Below, in pieces: positions 1-11,164 of a DNA stretch of 36,091 nucleotides (its first letter is position 1; the number at the start of each line of letters is the position of its first letter). The translations under genes were made by a program, and so were the position numbers. This stretch comes from Hylemonella gracilis. GTDB taxonomy: Bacteria > Pseudomonadota > Gammaproteobacteria > Burkholderiales > Burkholderiaceae_C. Below the pieces are notes generated by a model, which saw only the letters and a list, made by a program, of their open reading frames with translations, had not been told where the DNA came from and did not search any database. The stretch lies in contig CAMAWQ010000007.1 in assembly GCA_945862005.1 (NCBI GenBank), positions 1-36,091 of the forward strand, read 5' to 3'.

Positions 1-681
1 GGGGTAGGTGTGGTGGTTGTTGTGCAGCTCTTCGCCGCCAATCAAAATACCCCACGGCACGATGTTGGTGCTGTGGTCGGCTGCTTCAAAGTTGCGATAG
101 CCCCAGTAGTGGCCAATACCGTTGATCACTCCCGCCGCGGTAACAGGAATCCAGGCCATTTGCACCGCCCAGACCACCGCACCGGCAGCGCCAAACAAGG
201 CCAAATCAATGATCAACATCAGGCCCACGCCTTGCCATTTATAGAGGGAATACAGGTTGCGCTCAATCCAGTCGTTGGGGGTGCCGTGGCCATAACGTGC
301 CATGGTGTCTTGGTTGTGAGTTTCAACGCTGTAAAGCTCGGCACCTTCCCAAAAGACTTTGCGAATGCCAAAAACTTGGGGGCTGTGGGGGTCTTCAGCG
401 CTTTCGCACTTGGCGTGGTGTTTGCGGTGAATAGACGCCCACTCTTTGGTGACCATGCCGGTGGTCAACCACAACCAAAACCGGAAAAAATGCGCCACCC
501 ATTTGTTCAGGTCTAAAGAACGATGGGCCTGATGGCGGTGCAAAAAGATGGTGACCGACGCAATGGTGATGTGAGTGAACACCAGCGCCACCAGCACCTG
601 CTGCCACCAAGAGACCTGCCAAAGACCATGGGCCAGCCAGTCAATGATGGCGTTGAACACTGCCGAATCAGATATCCACAT
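1..681 (-). CDS. Fatty acid / acyl-CoA desaturase (C-terminus truncated by window start)
   Basis: Manual reverse translation from CAT at 679-681 gives MWISDSAVFNAIIDWLAHGLWQVSWWQQVLVALVFTHITIASVTIFLHRHQAHRSLD...HRKHHAKCES...EELHNNHHTYP, with the three histidine boxes HRHQAHR, HRKHH and HNNHH. Missing from the ORF track because no stop lies in the window. Confidence 0.9.
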   Translation of the reverse strand, partial: MWISDSAVFNAIIDWLAHGLWQVSWWQQVLVALVFTHITIASVTIFLHRHQAHRSLDLNKWVAHFFRFWLWLTTGMVTKEWASIHRKHHAKCESAEDPHSPQVFGIRKVFWEGAELYSVETHNQDTMARYGHGTPNDWIERNLYSLYKWQGVGLMLIIDLALFGAAGAVVWAVQMAWIPVTAAGVINGIGHYWGYRNFEAADHSTNIVPWGILIGGEELHNNHHTYP

Positions 682-702
682 GTTTCAAAACTTTCCGTAA
701 AT

Positions 703-738
703 CAATAAAACTAAGGGTGGAATAAATCCACCCCTTAA
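703..738 (-). terminator. Probable intrinsic terminator for the RsmB-family gene
   Basis: On the minus strand TTAAGGGGTGG-ATTTATT-CCACCCTTA (one G bulge) is followed by AGTTTTATT. Confidence 0.55.
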
Positions 739-813
739 GACGTTAACTTATTCCATTCTACGTGCGAGCCCCTCAAACCCCTAATTTGGGCTTAATATCG
801 CTCAAAAACCGTT

Positions 814-2088
814 TTATTTTTTCTGCCAAACGGCAGCAAAAAAACCATCGGTATGGTGCACATGGGGCCATAAACGCAAATAAGTAGCCCCCTCCTCGCC
901 AAAACTGCACAGGCTAGAAGCCTCAGGCACCTTTAGGTCGGTCAACAAGGTTTGCACCGACAGGGCCTCAAAATCAGGGTGCATTTGGCTAAAGGCTTGG
1001 GCAATAACTTCGTTTTCTTGGCTCAGCAAGCTGCAAGTGGCGTACACCAAGCGCCCACCCGACTTGAGCAACTTGGCCGCACTGTCCAAAATCGCGGTTT
1101 GCTTAACTGACATTTCTTCTACAGCTTGTAGGCTTTGGCGCCACTTCAAGTCGGGGTTACGGCGCAGTGTGCCCAAACCGCTGCAGGGCGCATCTACCAG
1201 CACACGATCTAACTTACCAGCCAGCCGCTTGATGCGGTCGTCACGCTCGTGGGCAATAGCCGCGGGATGTACGTTAGACAAGCCACTTCTCGCCAGCCTT
1301 GGTTTTAAGGCATCCAGCCGATGACCCGCCGTGTCAAAGGCATACAGCCTGCCGGTATTGCGCATGCAACCGCCAATGGCCAAGGTTTTGCCACCAGCAC
1401 CTGCGCAAAAGTCCGCCACCATTTCACCGCGCTTGGCGTCGAGCAGCAGAGCCAACAACTGGGAGCCTTCGTCTTGCACTTCAAAGGCCCCCCGGTTAAA
1501 GGCCTCCAGCTTGTTCAAAGCAGGCTTGCCTTGCAGGCGCAGCCCCCAAGGTGAATAGGGCGTAGGTTCAGCCCGCAAGCCCGCGGCCACCAGCTCTTTT
1601 AAAACAGACTCACGTTTTTCGTTAAGGATGTTGACGCGCACATCCAAACCTGCCGTTTGATTCAAGCTGTCGGCCAAAGCCCAAAACGCTGAATCAGGCA
1701 GCTGCGGCTTGAGGCACGCCACCAGCCAATCGGGCAAGTTGTGGCGGTGGCGGTCCATCAAGTCTTGGGGGTTGACCTGATCGCACTGCTCCAGCCAGCG
1801 CAACTCTTGCGGGTTTAAGGCGCCCTTAAGGAAATCACGTGGGGCTTGAAACCCCAATATGGCCAAGCGGCGCTCTTTGGGGCCACTGCCTGATGGGGCC
1901 AAATGGTCAAACAACAGCTTTTTACGCAGCACCTCGTACACCGTTTCGGCCAAGGTGGCGCGCTCACGAGGGCCTAGGGCGCGGTGGTCGCGAAAAAAGC
2001 GAGACACCACCGCATCGGCAGGGTGTTCAAATTTCAGTGTTAAGCGGACAAGTTCAGCGCTGAGGTCCAGTAGGGCTTTAGGGTGCAT
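814..2088 (-). CDS. RsmB/NOP2-Sun family 16S rRNA (cytosine-C5) methyltransferase
   Basis: ORF 424 aa; SAM-binding motif ADFCAGAGGKTLAIG, VDAPCSGLGTLRRNPD and YATCSLLSQENE catalytic motifs. Confidence 0.92.
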   Translation of the reverse strand: MHPKALLDLSAELVRLTLKFEHPADAVVSRFFRDHRALGPRERATLAETVYEVLRKKLLFDHLAPSGSGPKERRLAILGFQAPRDFLKGALNPQELRWLEQCDQVNPQDLMDRHRHNLPDWLVACLKPQLPDSAFWALADSLNQTAGLDVRVNILNEKRESVLKELVAAGLRAEPTPYSPWGLRLQGKPALNKLEAFNRGAFEVQDEGSQLLALLLDAKRGEMVADFCAGAGGKTLAIGGCMRNTGRLYAFDTAGHRLDALKPRLARSGLSNVHPAAIAHERDDRIKRLAGKLDRVLVDAPCSGLGTLRRNPDLKWRQSLQAVEEMSVKQTAILDSAAKLLKSGGRLVYATCSLLSQENEVIAQAFSQMHPDFEALSVQTLLTDLKVPEASSLCSFGEEGATYLRLWPHVHHTDGFFAAVWQKK

Positions 2089-2094
2089 GAACTC

Positions 2095-2679
2095 TTATAC
2101 AGCACCACGCAAAAGCTTGGCGATGGCGCGCGGGTAAATCAGGTGCTCTTGCGTCAGCACCCTTGCCGCCAGGGTGTCGGCATTGTCATCAGGCAGCACG
2201 GGCACCACAGCCTGATCAAGTATGGGGCCGTGGTCCAGCTCTGCCGTGACCCTGTGCACGGTGGCGCCGGCAAACTTGCAGCCTGCATCCAGCGCGCGCT
2301 GGTGGGTGTGCAAACCGGTAAACGCTGGCAATAGGGAGGGGTGAATATTGACCAAGCGGCCTTCATAGTGCGACACAAAGCCCGGCGTCAAAATGCGCAT
2401 GAAGCCCGCCAACACCACCAATGCCGGGATGTGGGTATCGATGGAGTCCATCAGGGCTTGGTCAAATGCATCACGGCTGGGGTAAGACTGGTGGTTGATC
2501 ATCTCAGTAGCTACACCCTTAGCCATGGCTAACTCCAGTCCTTTGGCATCAGGCCGGTTGCTGATGACCGCGGCCACTTGGGCTCCTAAAGTATCAGCCC
2601 AGCGCTGGGTTTGTGCGGCTTTCAAAATGGCTGCCATATTGGAGCCGCCGCCAGAGATCAGAATGACAAGGTTCTTCAT
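2095..2679 (-). CDS. purN: Phosphoribosylglycinamide formyltransferase
   Basis: Internal start MKNLVILISGGGSNMAAILKA; motifs VVLAGFMRILTPGFV, NIHPSLLPAFTGLHTHQRAL, GATVHRVTAELDHGPILDQA. Confidence 0.95.
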   Translation of the reverse strand: MKNLVILISGGGSNMAAILKAAQTQRWADTLGAQVAAVISNRPDAKGLELAMAKGVATEMINHQSYPSRDAFDQALMDSIDTHIPALVVLAGFMRILTPGFVSHYEGRLVNIHPSLLPAFTGLHTHQRALDAGCKFAGATVHRVTAELDHGPILDQAVVPVLPDDNADTLAARVLTQEHLIYPRAIAKLLRGAV

Positions 2680-2757
2680 GCAAACCATTATCGGCGCGGA
2701 TAGAACTTGAGCACGCTCTCTTAGCATGCACCTCAAATAGAGAAGTAAGTGGAGCGG

Positions 2758-3315
2758 CTAGCTCAGCAGCCGTGAGTACTTCGGCACATGGGCCATCAGA
2801 AACTCCATCTGATCGGCCAAGATGCGGCGGTTGCGCAAAATAAAGTCTTCCCAGAGGCTGGGTACGTAGGGTGTGTAGAGCAAAGGCATGCCCGCTTGCT
2901 CGGGGGTGCGGCTGCTCTTACGGTGGTTGCACGCGCGGCAGGCTGTCACCACATTCATCCAAGTGTCCACGCCTTTTTGAGCAAAGGGCACGATGTGTTC
3001 GCGGGTCAGCTCTGTCTCGTGATAGGGGTCGCCACAGTAGGCGCACACATTGCGATCGCGAACAAACAACTTGGTGTTGGTGAGGCTGGGGCGAAGGTCA
3101 AAGGGGTTGATGTTGGGCACGCCCTTGGTGCCACTGATGCTGTTAACTCGGATGATGGACTGCTGTCCGGTGATGGCGTTGTGTCCGCCATGAAACACAG
3201 CGACTTCGCCGCCGGACTCCCAACGAACCTCGTCCGCAGCGTAATGCAGCACCGCTTCCTCTAAGGTGATCCACGATTGCGGTAAACCTTGAGCCGACAG
3301 CTTCAATACTTTCAA
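2758..3315 (-). CDS. HNH endonuclease family protein
   Basis: ORF 185 aa with CAYCG...LTREHIVPFAQKGVDTWMNVVTACRACNHRK (HNH with two CxxC-type pairs). TTG start preceded by a strong SD (CAGGAGGAT on the minus strand). Confidence 0.9.
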   Translation of the reverse strand: MKVLKLSAQGLPQSWITLEEAVLHYAADEVRWESGGEVAVFHGGHNAITGQQSIIRVNSISGTKGVPNINPFDLRPSLTNTKLFVRDRNVCAYCGDPYHETELTREHIVPFAQKGVDTWMNVVTACRACNHRKSSRTPEQAGMPLLYTPYVPSLWEDFILRNRRILADQMEFLMAHVPKYSRLLS

Positions 3316-3494
3316 AACGATCCTCCTGACAAGTCAGTCAACCATCCACTAAAACGAAAGTGTGTACTAGCGGACGGCTGGGTCGTCGCCGCCTCGCCAT
3401 TGCGTCACAATATACAGCCTTTCAGTGACATAGCCCCCGCAGGGCACATGCGCACTGTGTTTGATGCCTGACGAACTGCCACCTTTTTGCCTGC

Positions 3495-4484
3495 ATGAAC
3501 CACCACCCCATGAGAGTCTTCAGAGGGTTTCATCACCCTGGCATTGCCCCAGCCTGTGCCTTAACCATTGGTAATTTTGATGGAGTGCACCGGGGCCACC
3601 AAGCCATGATCGCATTGATGCGCAGCGAGGCCGAGCAGCGCGGCGTGGCCAGTTGCGTGCTCACGTTTGAGCCGCATCCGCGTGACTTTTTTGCCCTGCG
3701 GGCTCAGCGACCTGAACTCGCGCCCAGCCGCGTGGCCACTTTGCGCGACAAACTGGCCGACCTGAAACGATGCGGTGTTGAGCAAACCGTGATCTTGCCT
3801 TTTGATGCTCATATGTCCTCGCTCAGCCCACAAGCTTTTATTGAAGACGTGTTGATTCAAGGCCTCAAAGCTCAGTATGTGCTGGTGGGCGACGACTTTA
3901 AATTCGGCGCCCAACGTGCCGGTGACTATGCGTTTTTAGATGCCGCCGCCAGCGCCCTGCCCACCCACCAGCAGTTTGATGTGGCGCGCATGAACAGCTA
4001 CGAGGTGCATGGGCTGCGCGTGTCCAGCTCCGCCGTGCGCCAAGCCCTGGCAGAAGGCCGCATGATGGACGCCGCTCGCTTGCTGGGTCATCCCTACCAC
4101 GTCACTGGCCATGTGGTGCATGGCCGAAAACTCGGCCGCGAACTGGGCTTCAAAACCTTAAACCTGCGCATTGCCCACAACCAACCCGCCACCACAGGTA
4201 TTTTTGTAGTGCGGGTCATGGGGCTCGGTGCAGAGCCCTTGGCAGGTGTGGCCAATTTAGGCCGCCGCCCCAGCTTGGATGTACATGATGTGAATGGCGG
4301 CCGCGTGCTGCTGGAAACGCATTGCCTAGACTGGCCAGAAGATTTAGGCCCCGATGGGGCCTACGGTAAGATCATTCGCGTGGAATTGCTGCACAAGCTG
4401 CACGACGAAATCAAGTACGACAGCTTAGACGCCCTAAAGCAAGGCATTGCCCGTGACTGCGAAGCCGCAAGGGCGTTTTTCTAG
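3495..4484 (+). CDS. ribF: Bifunctional riboflavin kinase/FAD synthetase
   Basis: [46 protein letters not shown]; adjacent to ileS-lspA. Confidence 0.95.
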   Translation: MNHHPMRVFRGFHHPGIAPACALTIGNFDGVHRGHQAMIALMRSEAEQRGVASCVLTFEPHPRDFFALRAQRPELAPSRVATLRDKLADLKRCGVEQTVILPFDAHMSSLSPQAFIEDVLIQGLKAQYVLVGDDFKFGAQRAGDYAFLDAAASALPTHQQFDVARMNSYEVHGLRVSSSAVRQALAEGRMMDAARLLGHPYHVTGHVVHGRKLGRELGFKTLNLRIAHNQPATTGIFVVRVMGLGAEPLAGVANLGRRPSLDVHDVNGGRVLLETHCLDWPEDLGPDGAYGKIIRVELLHKLHDEIKYDSLDALKQGIARDCEAARAFF

Positions 4485-4503
4485 CCCCCTCTCCGTTTGC
4501 CCT

Positions 4504-7383
4504 ATGACCTCCGAAGCCCCCGACTACCGCGCCACCCTCAATTTACCGGACACCCCGTTTCCCATGCGCGGCGACCTGCCCAAACGCGAGCCCGCATGGG
4601 TCAAGACTTGGGAAGAGCAAGGCACTTATAAAAAGCTGCGCGACGCTCGCCGCGGTGCGCCCAAGTTTGTGCTGCACGACGGCCCGCCCTACGCCAATGG
4701 CCAAATTCATATTGGCCACGCTGTGAACAAAATTCTTAAGGACATGATTGTCAAATCGCGCCAGTTACAGGGCATGGACGCGCAATTTGTGCCCGGCTGG
4801 GACTGCCACGGCTTGCCCATTGAAAACGCCATTGAAAAACTCCATGGCCGCAACCTGCCCAGAGACGAGGTACAAGCCAAAAGCCGCGCGTTTGCCACCG
4901 AGCAAATTGCTGGCCAAATGGCCGACTTCAAACGTCTGGGCGTGTTGGGTGCGTGGGACGAGCCCTACCGCACCATGGACTTTGCCAACGAGGCCAACGA
5001 AATTCGTGCGCTTAAACGCATCATGGAGCGTGGTTTTGTGTACCGTGGGCTCAAGCCCGTTTACTGGTGTTTTGACTGCGCCAGTTCTTTGGCCGAATTT
5101 GAAATTGAGTACGCCGACAAAAAAAGTACCACGCTGGATGTGGCGTTTGAATGCGCTGAGCCCGACAAATTGGCGGCTGCCTTTGGTCTGCCCGCACTAG
5201 ACGGTCCTGCTTACGCCGTGATTTGGACCACAACCGCTTGGACCATTCCCGCAAACCAAGCCCTCAACCTCAACCCCGAGATTGAATACGCGCTGGTTCA
5301 AACCGAGCGGGGGTTGTTGCTGATGGCAGCGGTGTTGGTGGAGTCTTGCATGGCGCGCTACCAGTTGAGCGGCGACCAGAATGGCCGAGTGTCAGCTACC
5401 ACACTGGGCAAAAACTTGGCCCTTATCAACTTCAAGCACCCGCTTTACGATGTGGCAGACGCCAGTGGGCACTATGGATACCGCCGCTTCAGCCCCGTGT
5501 ACTTAGCCGATTACGCCACGGCGCAAGACGGCACCGGCTTGGTGCATTCGTCGCCCGCTTATGGGGTGGACGACTTCAACAGCTGCAAAGCCCACGGCCT
5601 CAACTACCAAGACATTCTCAACCCCGTAGGTTCCAACGGTGCTTACGCAGCAGACTTTCCGCTGTTTGGCGGGCAACACATCTGGAAAGCTGTACCGGCT
5701 GTGATTGAAGCCTTGCGCCAAGCGGGGCGCCTGTTGGCCACACAAGATATTCAGCACAGCTACCCGCACTGCTGGCGGCACAAATCACCCGTGATTTACC
5801 GCGCAGCTGCCCAATGGTTCATCCGCATGGATGAAGCTGACCAAGCGGGCACTGAAGGCGTGTTTACCCAAGACAAAGCGCCCCAAACCCTGCGCCAATT
5901 GGCCCTAGCGGCGATTGAAGAAACCCGGTTTTACCCAGAGAACGGCAAAGCCCGCCTGCGCGACATGATTGCCAACCGGCCGGACTGGTGCATCAGCCGA
6001 CAGCGCAGCTGGGGCGTGCCCTTGCCCTTTTTTATTCACAAAGATTCTGGCGAACTCCATCCCCGCACCATGGAGCTCATAGACCAAGCGGCCAACATGG
6101 TGGAGCATGGCGGCATTGAGGCCTGGAGCAAAGTGACCGCCGAGCACATGCTGGGTGCGCAAGACGCCCAACATTACAACAAGGTCAACGACATTTTGGA
6201 TGTGTGGTTCGATTCCGGCACCACCCATTACCACGTGCTGCAACAAAGCCACGCCGATGCCTCTGCTTGGCCTGCCGACTTGTATTTAGAAGGACATGAC
6301 CAGCACCGCGGTTGGTTTCACAGCTCTTTGCTCACTGCCTGCGCCATGTACGACCACGCCCCCTACAAAGGGCTGCTCACTCACGGCTTCACCGTGGACG
6401 GCAAAGGCCGAAAAATGAGTAAGAGCGTGGGCAATGTGGTGGCTCCGCAAGAAATCAGTAACAAATTGGGCGCTGAAATCATTCGCCTGTGGTGCGCCTC
6501 TACCGATTACTCGGGTGACCTGGGTGTGGACGACAAAATTTTGGCGCGCGTGGTGGATGCCTACCGCCGCATTCGCAACACCTTGCGCTTTTTATTGGCC
6601 AATGTGAGCGACTTCAACCCCGCCACCGACGCTGTACCTTTAGACCAACTGCTCGAGGTAGACCGCTACGCTATCAGCCGCGCCGCCGAAATTCAAGCCG
6701 ACATCTTGCGTCACTATGAGGTTTATGAATTTCACCCTGTGGTCTCCAAGCTGCAGGTGTACTGCTCTGAAGACTTGGGCGCTTTTTATTTAGATCTCCT
6801 CAAAGACAGGCTCTACACCACCGCACCCAAGTCATTTGCAAGGCGCAGCGCCCAAACGGCCTTGTGGCACATCACCCACGCCAAGCTGCGTTGGATGGCT
6901 CCGTTTTTAAGCTTTACCGCCGAAGAGGCATGGGAAGTTTTTGGCACATCCGACTCCATTTTTTTAGAAACCTACGCCCAGTTGCCTGAGCCCGATACCC
7001 AGTTGCTCACCAAGTGGTCCCGCATTCGCAACATTCGAGACGCAGTCAACAAAGACATTGAAACCCTACGCGCTGCCGGTCAGGTAGGCGCGTCTTTGCA
7101 AGCCCAAGTGCAACTTACGGTTAACGCGGCTGACTATGCCTTGCTCAGCAGTTTGGGCGCTGACTTGAAATATGTATTCATCACTTCTGGGGCCACTCTG
7201 AGCCTTGGGGAAGCGCTGAGCGTTCACACTGAGGTTTCACAAGACCCCAAGTGCGATCGCTGCTGGCATTACGCGTCAGATGTGGGCCAACAAGCGGACC
7301 ACCCCAGTTTGTGTGGCCGCTGCTTCAGCAGTTTGTTTGACAAGCCCACCACTTCAAGCGCTCCAGAGCGGCGGTTTGCCTGA
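4504..7383 (+). CDS. ileS: Isoleucine--tRNA ligase
   Basis: [23 protein letters not shown] (HIGH) and [12 protein letters not shown] (KMSKS); C-terminal CxxC zinc motif [12 protein letters not shown]...LCGRC. Start [12 protein letters not shown] chosen inside the longer ORF. Confidence 0.97.
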   Translation: MTSEAPDYRATLNLPDTPFPMRGDLPKREPAWVKTWEEQGTYKKLRDARRGAPKFVLHDGPPYANGQIHIGHAVNKILKDMIVKSRQLQGMDAQFVPGWDCHGLPIENAIEKLHGRNLPRDEVQAKSRAFATEQIAGQMADFKRLGVLGAWDEPYRTMDFANEANEIRALKRIMERGFVYRGLKPVYWCFDCASSLAEFEIEYADKKSTTLDVAFECAEPDKLAAAFGLPALDGPAYAVIWTTTAWTIPANQALNLNPEIEYALVQTERGLLLMAAVLVESCMARYQLSGDQNGRVSATTLGKNLALINFKHPLYDVADASGHYGYRRFSPVYLADYATAQDGTGLVHSSPAYGVDDFNSCKAHGLNYQDILNPVGSNGAYAADFPLFGGQHIWKAVPAVIEALRQAGRLLATQDIQHSYPHCWRHKSPVIYRAAAQWFIRMDEADQAGTEGVFTQDKAPQTLRQLALAAIEETRFYPENGKARLRDMIANRPDWCISRQRSWGVPLPFFIHKDSGELHPRTMELIDQAANMVEHGGIEAWSKVTAEHMLGAQDAQHYNKVNDILDVWFDSGTTHYHVLQQSHADASAWPADLYLEGHDQHRGWFHSSLLTACAMYDHAPYKGLLTHGFTVDGKGRKMSKSVGNVVAPQEISNKLGAEIIRLWCASTDYSGDLGVDDKILARVVDAYRRIRNTLRFLLANVSDFNPATDAVPLDQLLEVDRYAISRAAEIQADILRHYEVYEFHPVVSKLQVYCSEDLGAFYLDLLKDRLYTTAPKSFARRSAQTALWHITHAKLRWMAPFLSFTAEEAWEVFGTSDSIFLETYAQLPEPDTQLLTKWSRIRNIRDAVNKDIETLRAAGQVGASLQAQVQLTVNAADYALLSSLGADLKYVFITSGATLSLGEALSVHTEVSQDPKCDRCWHYASDVGQQADHPSLCGRCFSSLFDKPTTSSAPERRFA

Positions 7384-7384
7384 T

Positions 7385-7885
7385 ATGGCTAAAAACTTTT
7401 CTCGAGCTCCCTTTCAACCCAGTCTTGGATTGTGGCTGGGCTTAGCTGTTGTGGTGTTGTTGGCTGATCAGTTCACCAAGATTTTGATCTTGGGGCATTA
7501 CCAGTTGGGCGACAGCACGATGGTGACATCGTTTTTTAACGTGGTGCGGGTTCACAATGCCGGTGCGGCCTTTTCGTTTTTGTCAGACGCTTCGGGCTGG
7601 CAGCGCTGGTTGTTTATCGGTATTGGTGCAGTGGCCATGGTGTTGATCGTGTGGATGCTGCGATCTAACCCAACTCAGCGTTTGTTCTCGGCCGCACTGA
7701 CCCTGATTTTGGGCGGCGCGATGGGCAACGTTTTAGACCGACTTCTCTACGGCTACGTGGTGGACTTTATTGACGTGCACTGGGCGGGCTGGCACTTTCC
7801 AGCATTCAATGTGGCCGACAGCGCCATTTCGTTGGGCGCTGCGGCACTGATTCTGGACGAACTCCTGCGAGTTCGACGTTCTTAA
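7385..7885 (+). CDS. lspA: Lipoprotein signal peptidase II
   Basis: [54 protein letters not shown] motifs; follows ileS. Confidence 0.96.
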   Translation: MAKNFSRAPFQPSLGLWLGLAVVVLLADQFTKILILGHYQLGDSTMVTSFFNVVRVHNAGAAFSFLSDASGWQRWLFIGIGAVAMVLIVWMLRSNPTQRLFSAALTLILGGAMGNVLDRLLYGYVVDFIDVHWAGWHFPAFNVADSAISLGAAALILDELLRVRRS

Positions 7886-8874
7886 AGCGTCAAAATCGTG
7901 CAGCCCGTGGTGTTGCGGGCTTCTAAATCGATGTGCGCCTGTTGAATCTGTTCCAGCGGATAGGTTTGGTCGATATTGATTTTCACTTTGCCGCTCACCA
8001 CCACGTCAAACAAATCATTGGCCATAGCCTGAGTGCTTTCGCGCGTGGCAATATGAGTGAACAGGGTTTGGCGCGTCACGTAAAGTGAACCTTTACCGGC
8101 CAGTGAGCCTGGCGCAAAAGGTGGCACGGGGCCTGACGCATTGCCAAAACTGGCCATCAATCCAAAGGGGCGCAAGCAATCCAACGACTTGTCCCAAGTG
8201 TCTTTACCCACCGAGTCGTACACCACCTTGACGCCCTTGCCACCGGTGATCTCTTTAACTCGCGCCGCAAAATCTTCTTTGCTGTAGTTGATGGCAAAGG
8301 CCGCGCCATTGGCTTTGGCCAATTCGCACTTGGCGTCTGAACCTGCAGTACCAATCAATTGAAGGCCCAAGGATTTGGCCCACTGGCACACAATTTGGCC
8401 TACACCGCCTGCCGCCGCATGAAACAACACATGGTCACCTGGCTCTAAGCCCTCTACAGGGCGCACTTTTTTAAGCAAGTACTGGGCGGTTAAACCCTTT
8501 AGCATCATGGCCGCGCCGGTTTCAAACGAAATCGCGTCTGGCAATTTGCACACACATTTGGCAGGCATGACCCGCACTTCGCAATAGCTTCCAGGGGGCT
8601 GGCTAGCATAGGCCGCACGGTCGCCCACCTTCAAGTGGGTCACGCCCTCGCCCACGGCTTCCACTACGCCAGAGGCCTCCATGCCCAAATTCAAAGGCAT
8701 GGGCAGTTGGTACAAACCAGAACGCTGGTACACATCAATAAAGTTCAAACCCACCGCTTTGTGGCGGATGCGAATCTCCCCAGGGCCTGGATCCCCCACT
8801 GTCACCATGGCAATTTTGAGCTGCTCAGGCCCACCGTGTTGTGCAATTTGAACGGCGCGTGAAGTTAAGGTCAT
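7882..8874 (-). CDS. NADPH:quinone oxidoreductase (zinc-type alcohol dehydrogenase-like, MDR superfamily)
   Basis: [21 protein letters not shown]..., [35 protein letters not shown]-like. Confidence 0.92.
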   Translation of the reverse strand: MTLTSRAVQIAQHGGPEQLKIAMVTVGDPGPGEIRIRHKAVGLNFIDVYQRSGLYQLPMPLNLGMEASGVVEAVGEGVTHLKVGDRAAYASQPPGSYCEVRVMPAKCVCKLPDAISFETGAAMMLKGLTAQYLLKKVRPVEGLEPGDHVLFHAAAGGVGQIVCQWAKSLGLQLIGTAGSDAKCELAKANGAAFAINYSKEDFAARVKEITGGKGVKVVYDSVGKDTWDKSLDCLRPFGLMASFGNASGPVPPFAPGSLAGKGSLYVTRQTLFTHIATRESTQAMANDLFDVVVSGKVKINIDQTYPLEQIQQAHIDLEARNTTGCTILTL

Positions 8875-8958
8875 GAGAGGTCTCCTAATATGTTTTGGGT
8901 TGATATGGCTCAAATTCTATAAGGGCGGCCAACTGCAAGATCTGGGGGCTTAAACGCC

Positions 8959-9741
8959 ATGCCCAAACCGCTCATCCTTGACCCTAAAGCCTCGTGCCGC
9001 CAGAACGCGCAACGCTTGCTGGGAGAAAACTTGCAACAATTTTTTGAATGTCTCCAAGCCATACCTAACTCTGATGACCCCGAACTGATCCACCAAGCGC
9101 GCATGGCTTGGCGGCGCTCCCGCGTTCTTTGGCGCTTGTTCCAGCCAGTAGACACTTTAGGCTCACCTTGGGGCGAGCTTAGTCCTCTGCTTAAGCCACT
9201 GGGGCTTGTGCGTGACCTTGACGTTGCCCGACTCGAAACCCGGCCCCAGCGCCTAAAAGCCGCCCCCTTATCCCCCGCTTACTTGTGGGCTCAGCAGGCT
9301 CTGCAACGGCTTTCAGACTCAGCTCGTCTTCAGTTGATTGACCAAATCGCCACACTCCAGCCGCCCAAGTTGCACCACCTGACCCATTGGCTGGCAGCAC
9401 TTCAAATCCAACCCCAACACCCGAAGTCTTGGGCTAGGGCCCGTGCAAGGAAATGGGTAGAGGCCTTGACGCGCAGCTACGAGGAAGCGCAAATACAAAC
9501 CTTTAGCGCCAAAAGGTGGCACTTGGTGCGCCTTAGAGCCAAGCGACTGCGCTACGGTATTGAGGCCCTTGGCCCTCTGCTGCCCCGCAAATGGGCCAAG
9601 CTATGGCACCACAGAGCACGCCAACTCCAAATCCGTTTGGGTCTTGAAAGAGACGCGCTGCGACTCACCGAATTGTTACAGTGCACGTCATGTCCACCCA
9701 AGCGTACGCACGACTCACCCCCGCCACCATCCTGCTCCTAA
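8959..9741 (+). CDS. CHAD domain-containing protein
   Basis: ORF 260 aa with IHQARMAWRRSRVLWRLF, LVRDLDVARLE and HLVRLRAKRLRYGIEAL, matching conserved His/Arg/Lys patterns of CHAD domains. Confidence 0.8.
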   Translation: MPKPLILDPKASCRQNAQRLLGENLQQFFECLQAIPNSDDPELIHQARMAWRRSRVLWRLFQPVDTLGSPWGELSPLLKPLGLVRDLDVARLETRPQRLKAAPLSPAYLWAQQALQRLSDSARLQLIDQIATLQPPKLHHLTHWLAALQIQPQHPKSWARARARKWVEALTRSYEEAQIQTFSAKRWHLVRLRAKRLRYGIEALGPLLPRKWAKLWHHRARQLQIRLGLERDALRLTELLQCTSCPPKRTHDSPPPPSCS

Positions 9742-10607
9742 CCATCCCGCCCCTCATGTGGGCCGGCAATGTGGTGGTAGGCCGGATGTTGAGCCCGCAT
9801 GTTTCGCCGGTCACGCTGAATTTCATCCGCTGGAGCTTGGCTTTTTTAATTTTGCTGCCGCTGGCTTGGCGCGTCGTGCTGCCGGGCAGTGGCTTGTGGG
9901 CCAGCTGGAAGCGCTTCACCTTGCTGGGTTTGCTGGTCGGTTGCTACAACGCGCTGCAGTACATGGCGCTGGAAACCTCCTCACCGCTCAACATCACCCT
10001 AGTGGCGTCCAGCAGCCCGATTTGGATGATGGCCATAGGCCGCTTGTTTTTTGCAGCGCCCATCAGCCGCAGGCAAGGCCTTGGGGCGGTGTTGTCCATG
10101 CTGGGCGTTGCCTTGGTTTTAAGCCGCGGCGAATTGGACGCCTTGCTGAATTTGCGATTGGTGGTGGGCGATGTGTACATTTTGGTGGCCACCCTGTCTT
10201 GGGCGTATTACAGCTGGATGCTGACCCAAAAAAATCAAGAACCGGCCCATATTCGCAACAATTGGTCGGCATTTTTACTGTCTCAAATTGTGTTTGGCAT
10301 GGGTTGGGCAGGCGTGTTTGCGGCCGGCGAATGGGCGACAGACCGCGCCTTTGTAAATTGGAGCTGGCCAGCAGCTGCCGGCATGTTGTTTGTAGCGCTC
10401 GGACCTGCACTGCTGGCCTACCGTTGCTGGGGTGCCGGCGTGCAAAGGGCGGGACCCGCGGTAGCCTCCTTTTTTTCCAACCTCACCCCCCTGTTTGCGG
10501 CCTTAGGGTCTTTGGCTTTATTGGGCGAATTGCCCCAATACTTTCATGTGCTGGCTTTTGCGTTCATTGTGGGGGGGATCGTGGTATCTTCAAAACGTTT
10601 TCAATGA
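9690..10607 (+). CDS. DMT family (EamA) transporter
   Basis: Highly hydrophobic ORF with repeated EamA units (PLMWAGNVVVGRML..., ALGPALLAYRCWGAGVQRAGPAVASFFSNLTPLFAALGSLALLGE). Confidence 0.9.
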   Translation: MSTQAYARLTPATILLLTIPPLMWAGNVVVGRMLSPHVSPVTLNFIRWSLAFLILLPLAWRVVLPGSGLWASWKRFTLLGLLVGCYNALQYMALETSSPLNITLVASSSPIWMMAIGRLFFAAPISRRQGLGAVLSMLGVALVLSRGELDALLNLRLVVGDVYILVATLSWAYYSWMLTQKNQEPAHIRNNWSAFLLSQIVFGMGWAGVFAAGEWATDRAFVNWSWPAAAGMLFVALGPALLAYRCWGAGVQRAGPAVASFFSNLTPLFAALGSLALLGELPQYFHVLAFAFIVGGIVVSSKRFQ

Positions 10608-10621
10608 TCGAGTCTTCTCCC

Positions 10622-11128
10622 ATGAACCACCCACCTCAAGCCCAAGTTACGGATGGACAAACTGCCCGCTCAGGCCGCTTGGCTTGGGTATGTGGCTTAC
10701 TGGCTTTGGTCTTGAGCGCCTGCGGAGCCACCACACCGCTCAACGAGAGCAGCGCCAATACTTCCCCCATTTCCAGGGAAATGAACGACCTGATCAACAA
10801 CAACCAGTTGCCTGCGGGGGCCAAAATCAACCATGGACAGTCGCTCATCATGGGCGCAGGCGACAACTGGGTGGGCCGAGTGGTGATGGAGCTGAGCCAA
10901 AGCCCTAACGCCACCTACAACTTTTTTCTAGACCAATACCCCGCGCAAGGCTGGACTTTGGTGACGGCAGTGCGAGGCAAAACCAGTTTGCTGGTGTTCA
11001 CCAAGGCCGACCGAACAGCCTCGGTGGAAATGGTGGAGGGCGCTTTTGGTGCCACCCAAACCACTTTAACAGTGACCCCCAAAACCACGCTGCCCACCCC
11101 GGCATCGGCCAGCCCCGCTCGGCGTTAG
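10622..11128 (+). CDS. Hypothetical lipoprotein
   Basis: MNHPPQAQ...LLALVLSACGATTP lipobox (LSAC). An alternative in-frame ATG at 10604 overlaps the DMT stop (ATGA). Confidence 0.75.
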   Translation: MNHPPQAQVTDGQTARSGRLAWVCGLLALVLSACGATTPLNESSANTSPISREMNDLINNNQLPAGAKINHGQSLIMGAGDNWVGRVVMELSQSPNATYNFFLDQYPAQGWTLVTAVRGKTSLLVFTKADRTASVEMVEGAFGATQTTLTVTPKTTLPTPASASPARR

Positions 11129-11164
11129 AACCTAAGTTAAGGTCTTAGTTAGGACGTTAAAGCC

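Noticed and set aside
10-516. 168-aa plus-strand ORF at the window start
   Set aside because: Shadow of the fatty acid desaturase on the opposite strand, which shows all three histidine boxes.
2758-3315. HNH endonuclease as possible mobile or defence element
   Set aside because: No intron, intein, restriction-modification or phage neighbours; it sits between housekeeping genes and looks like a commonly conserved chromosomal HNH protein.
9560-10603. Long open frame (part of the 522-aa ORF) overlapping CHAD and DMT transporter genes
   Set aside because: Composition is Gly/Arg/His-rich and low-quality; the DMT frame has clear transmembrane homology. Only the in-frame 3' part (lipoprotein from 10604/10622) is credible.
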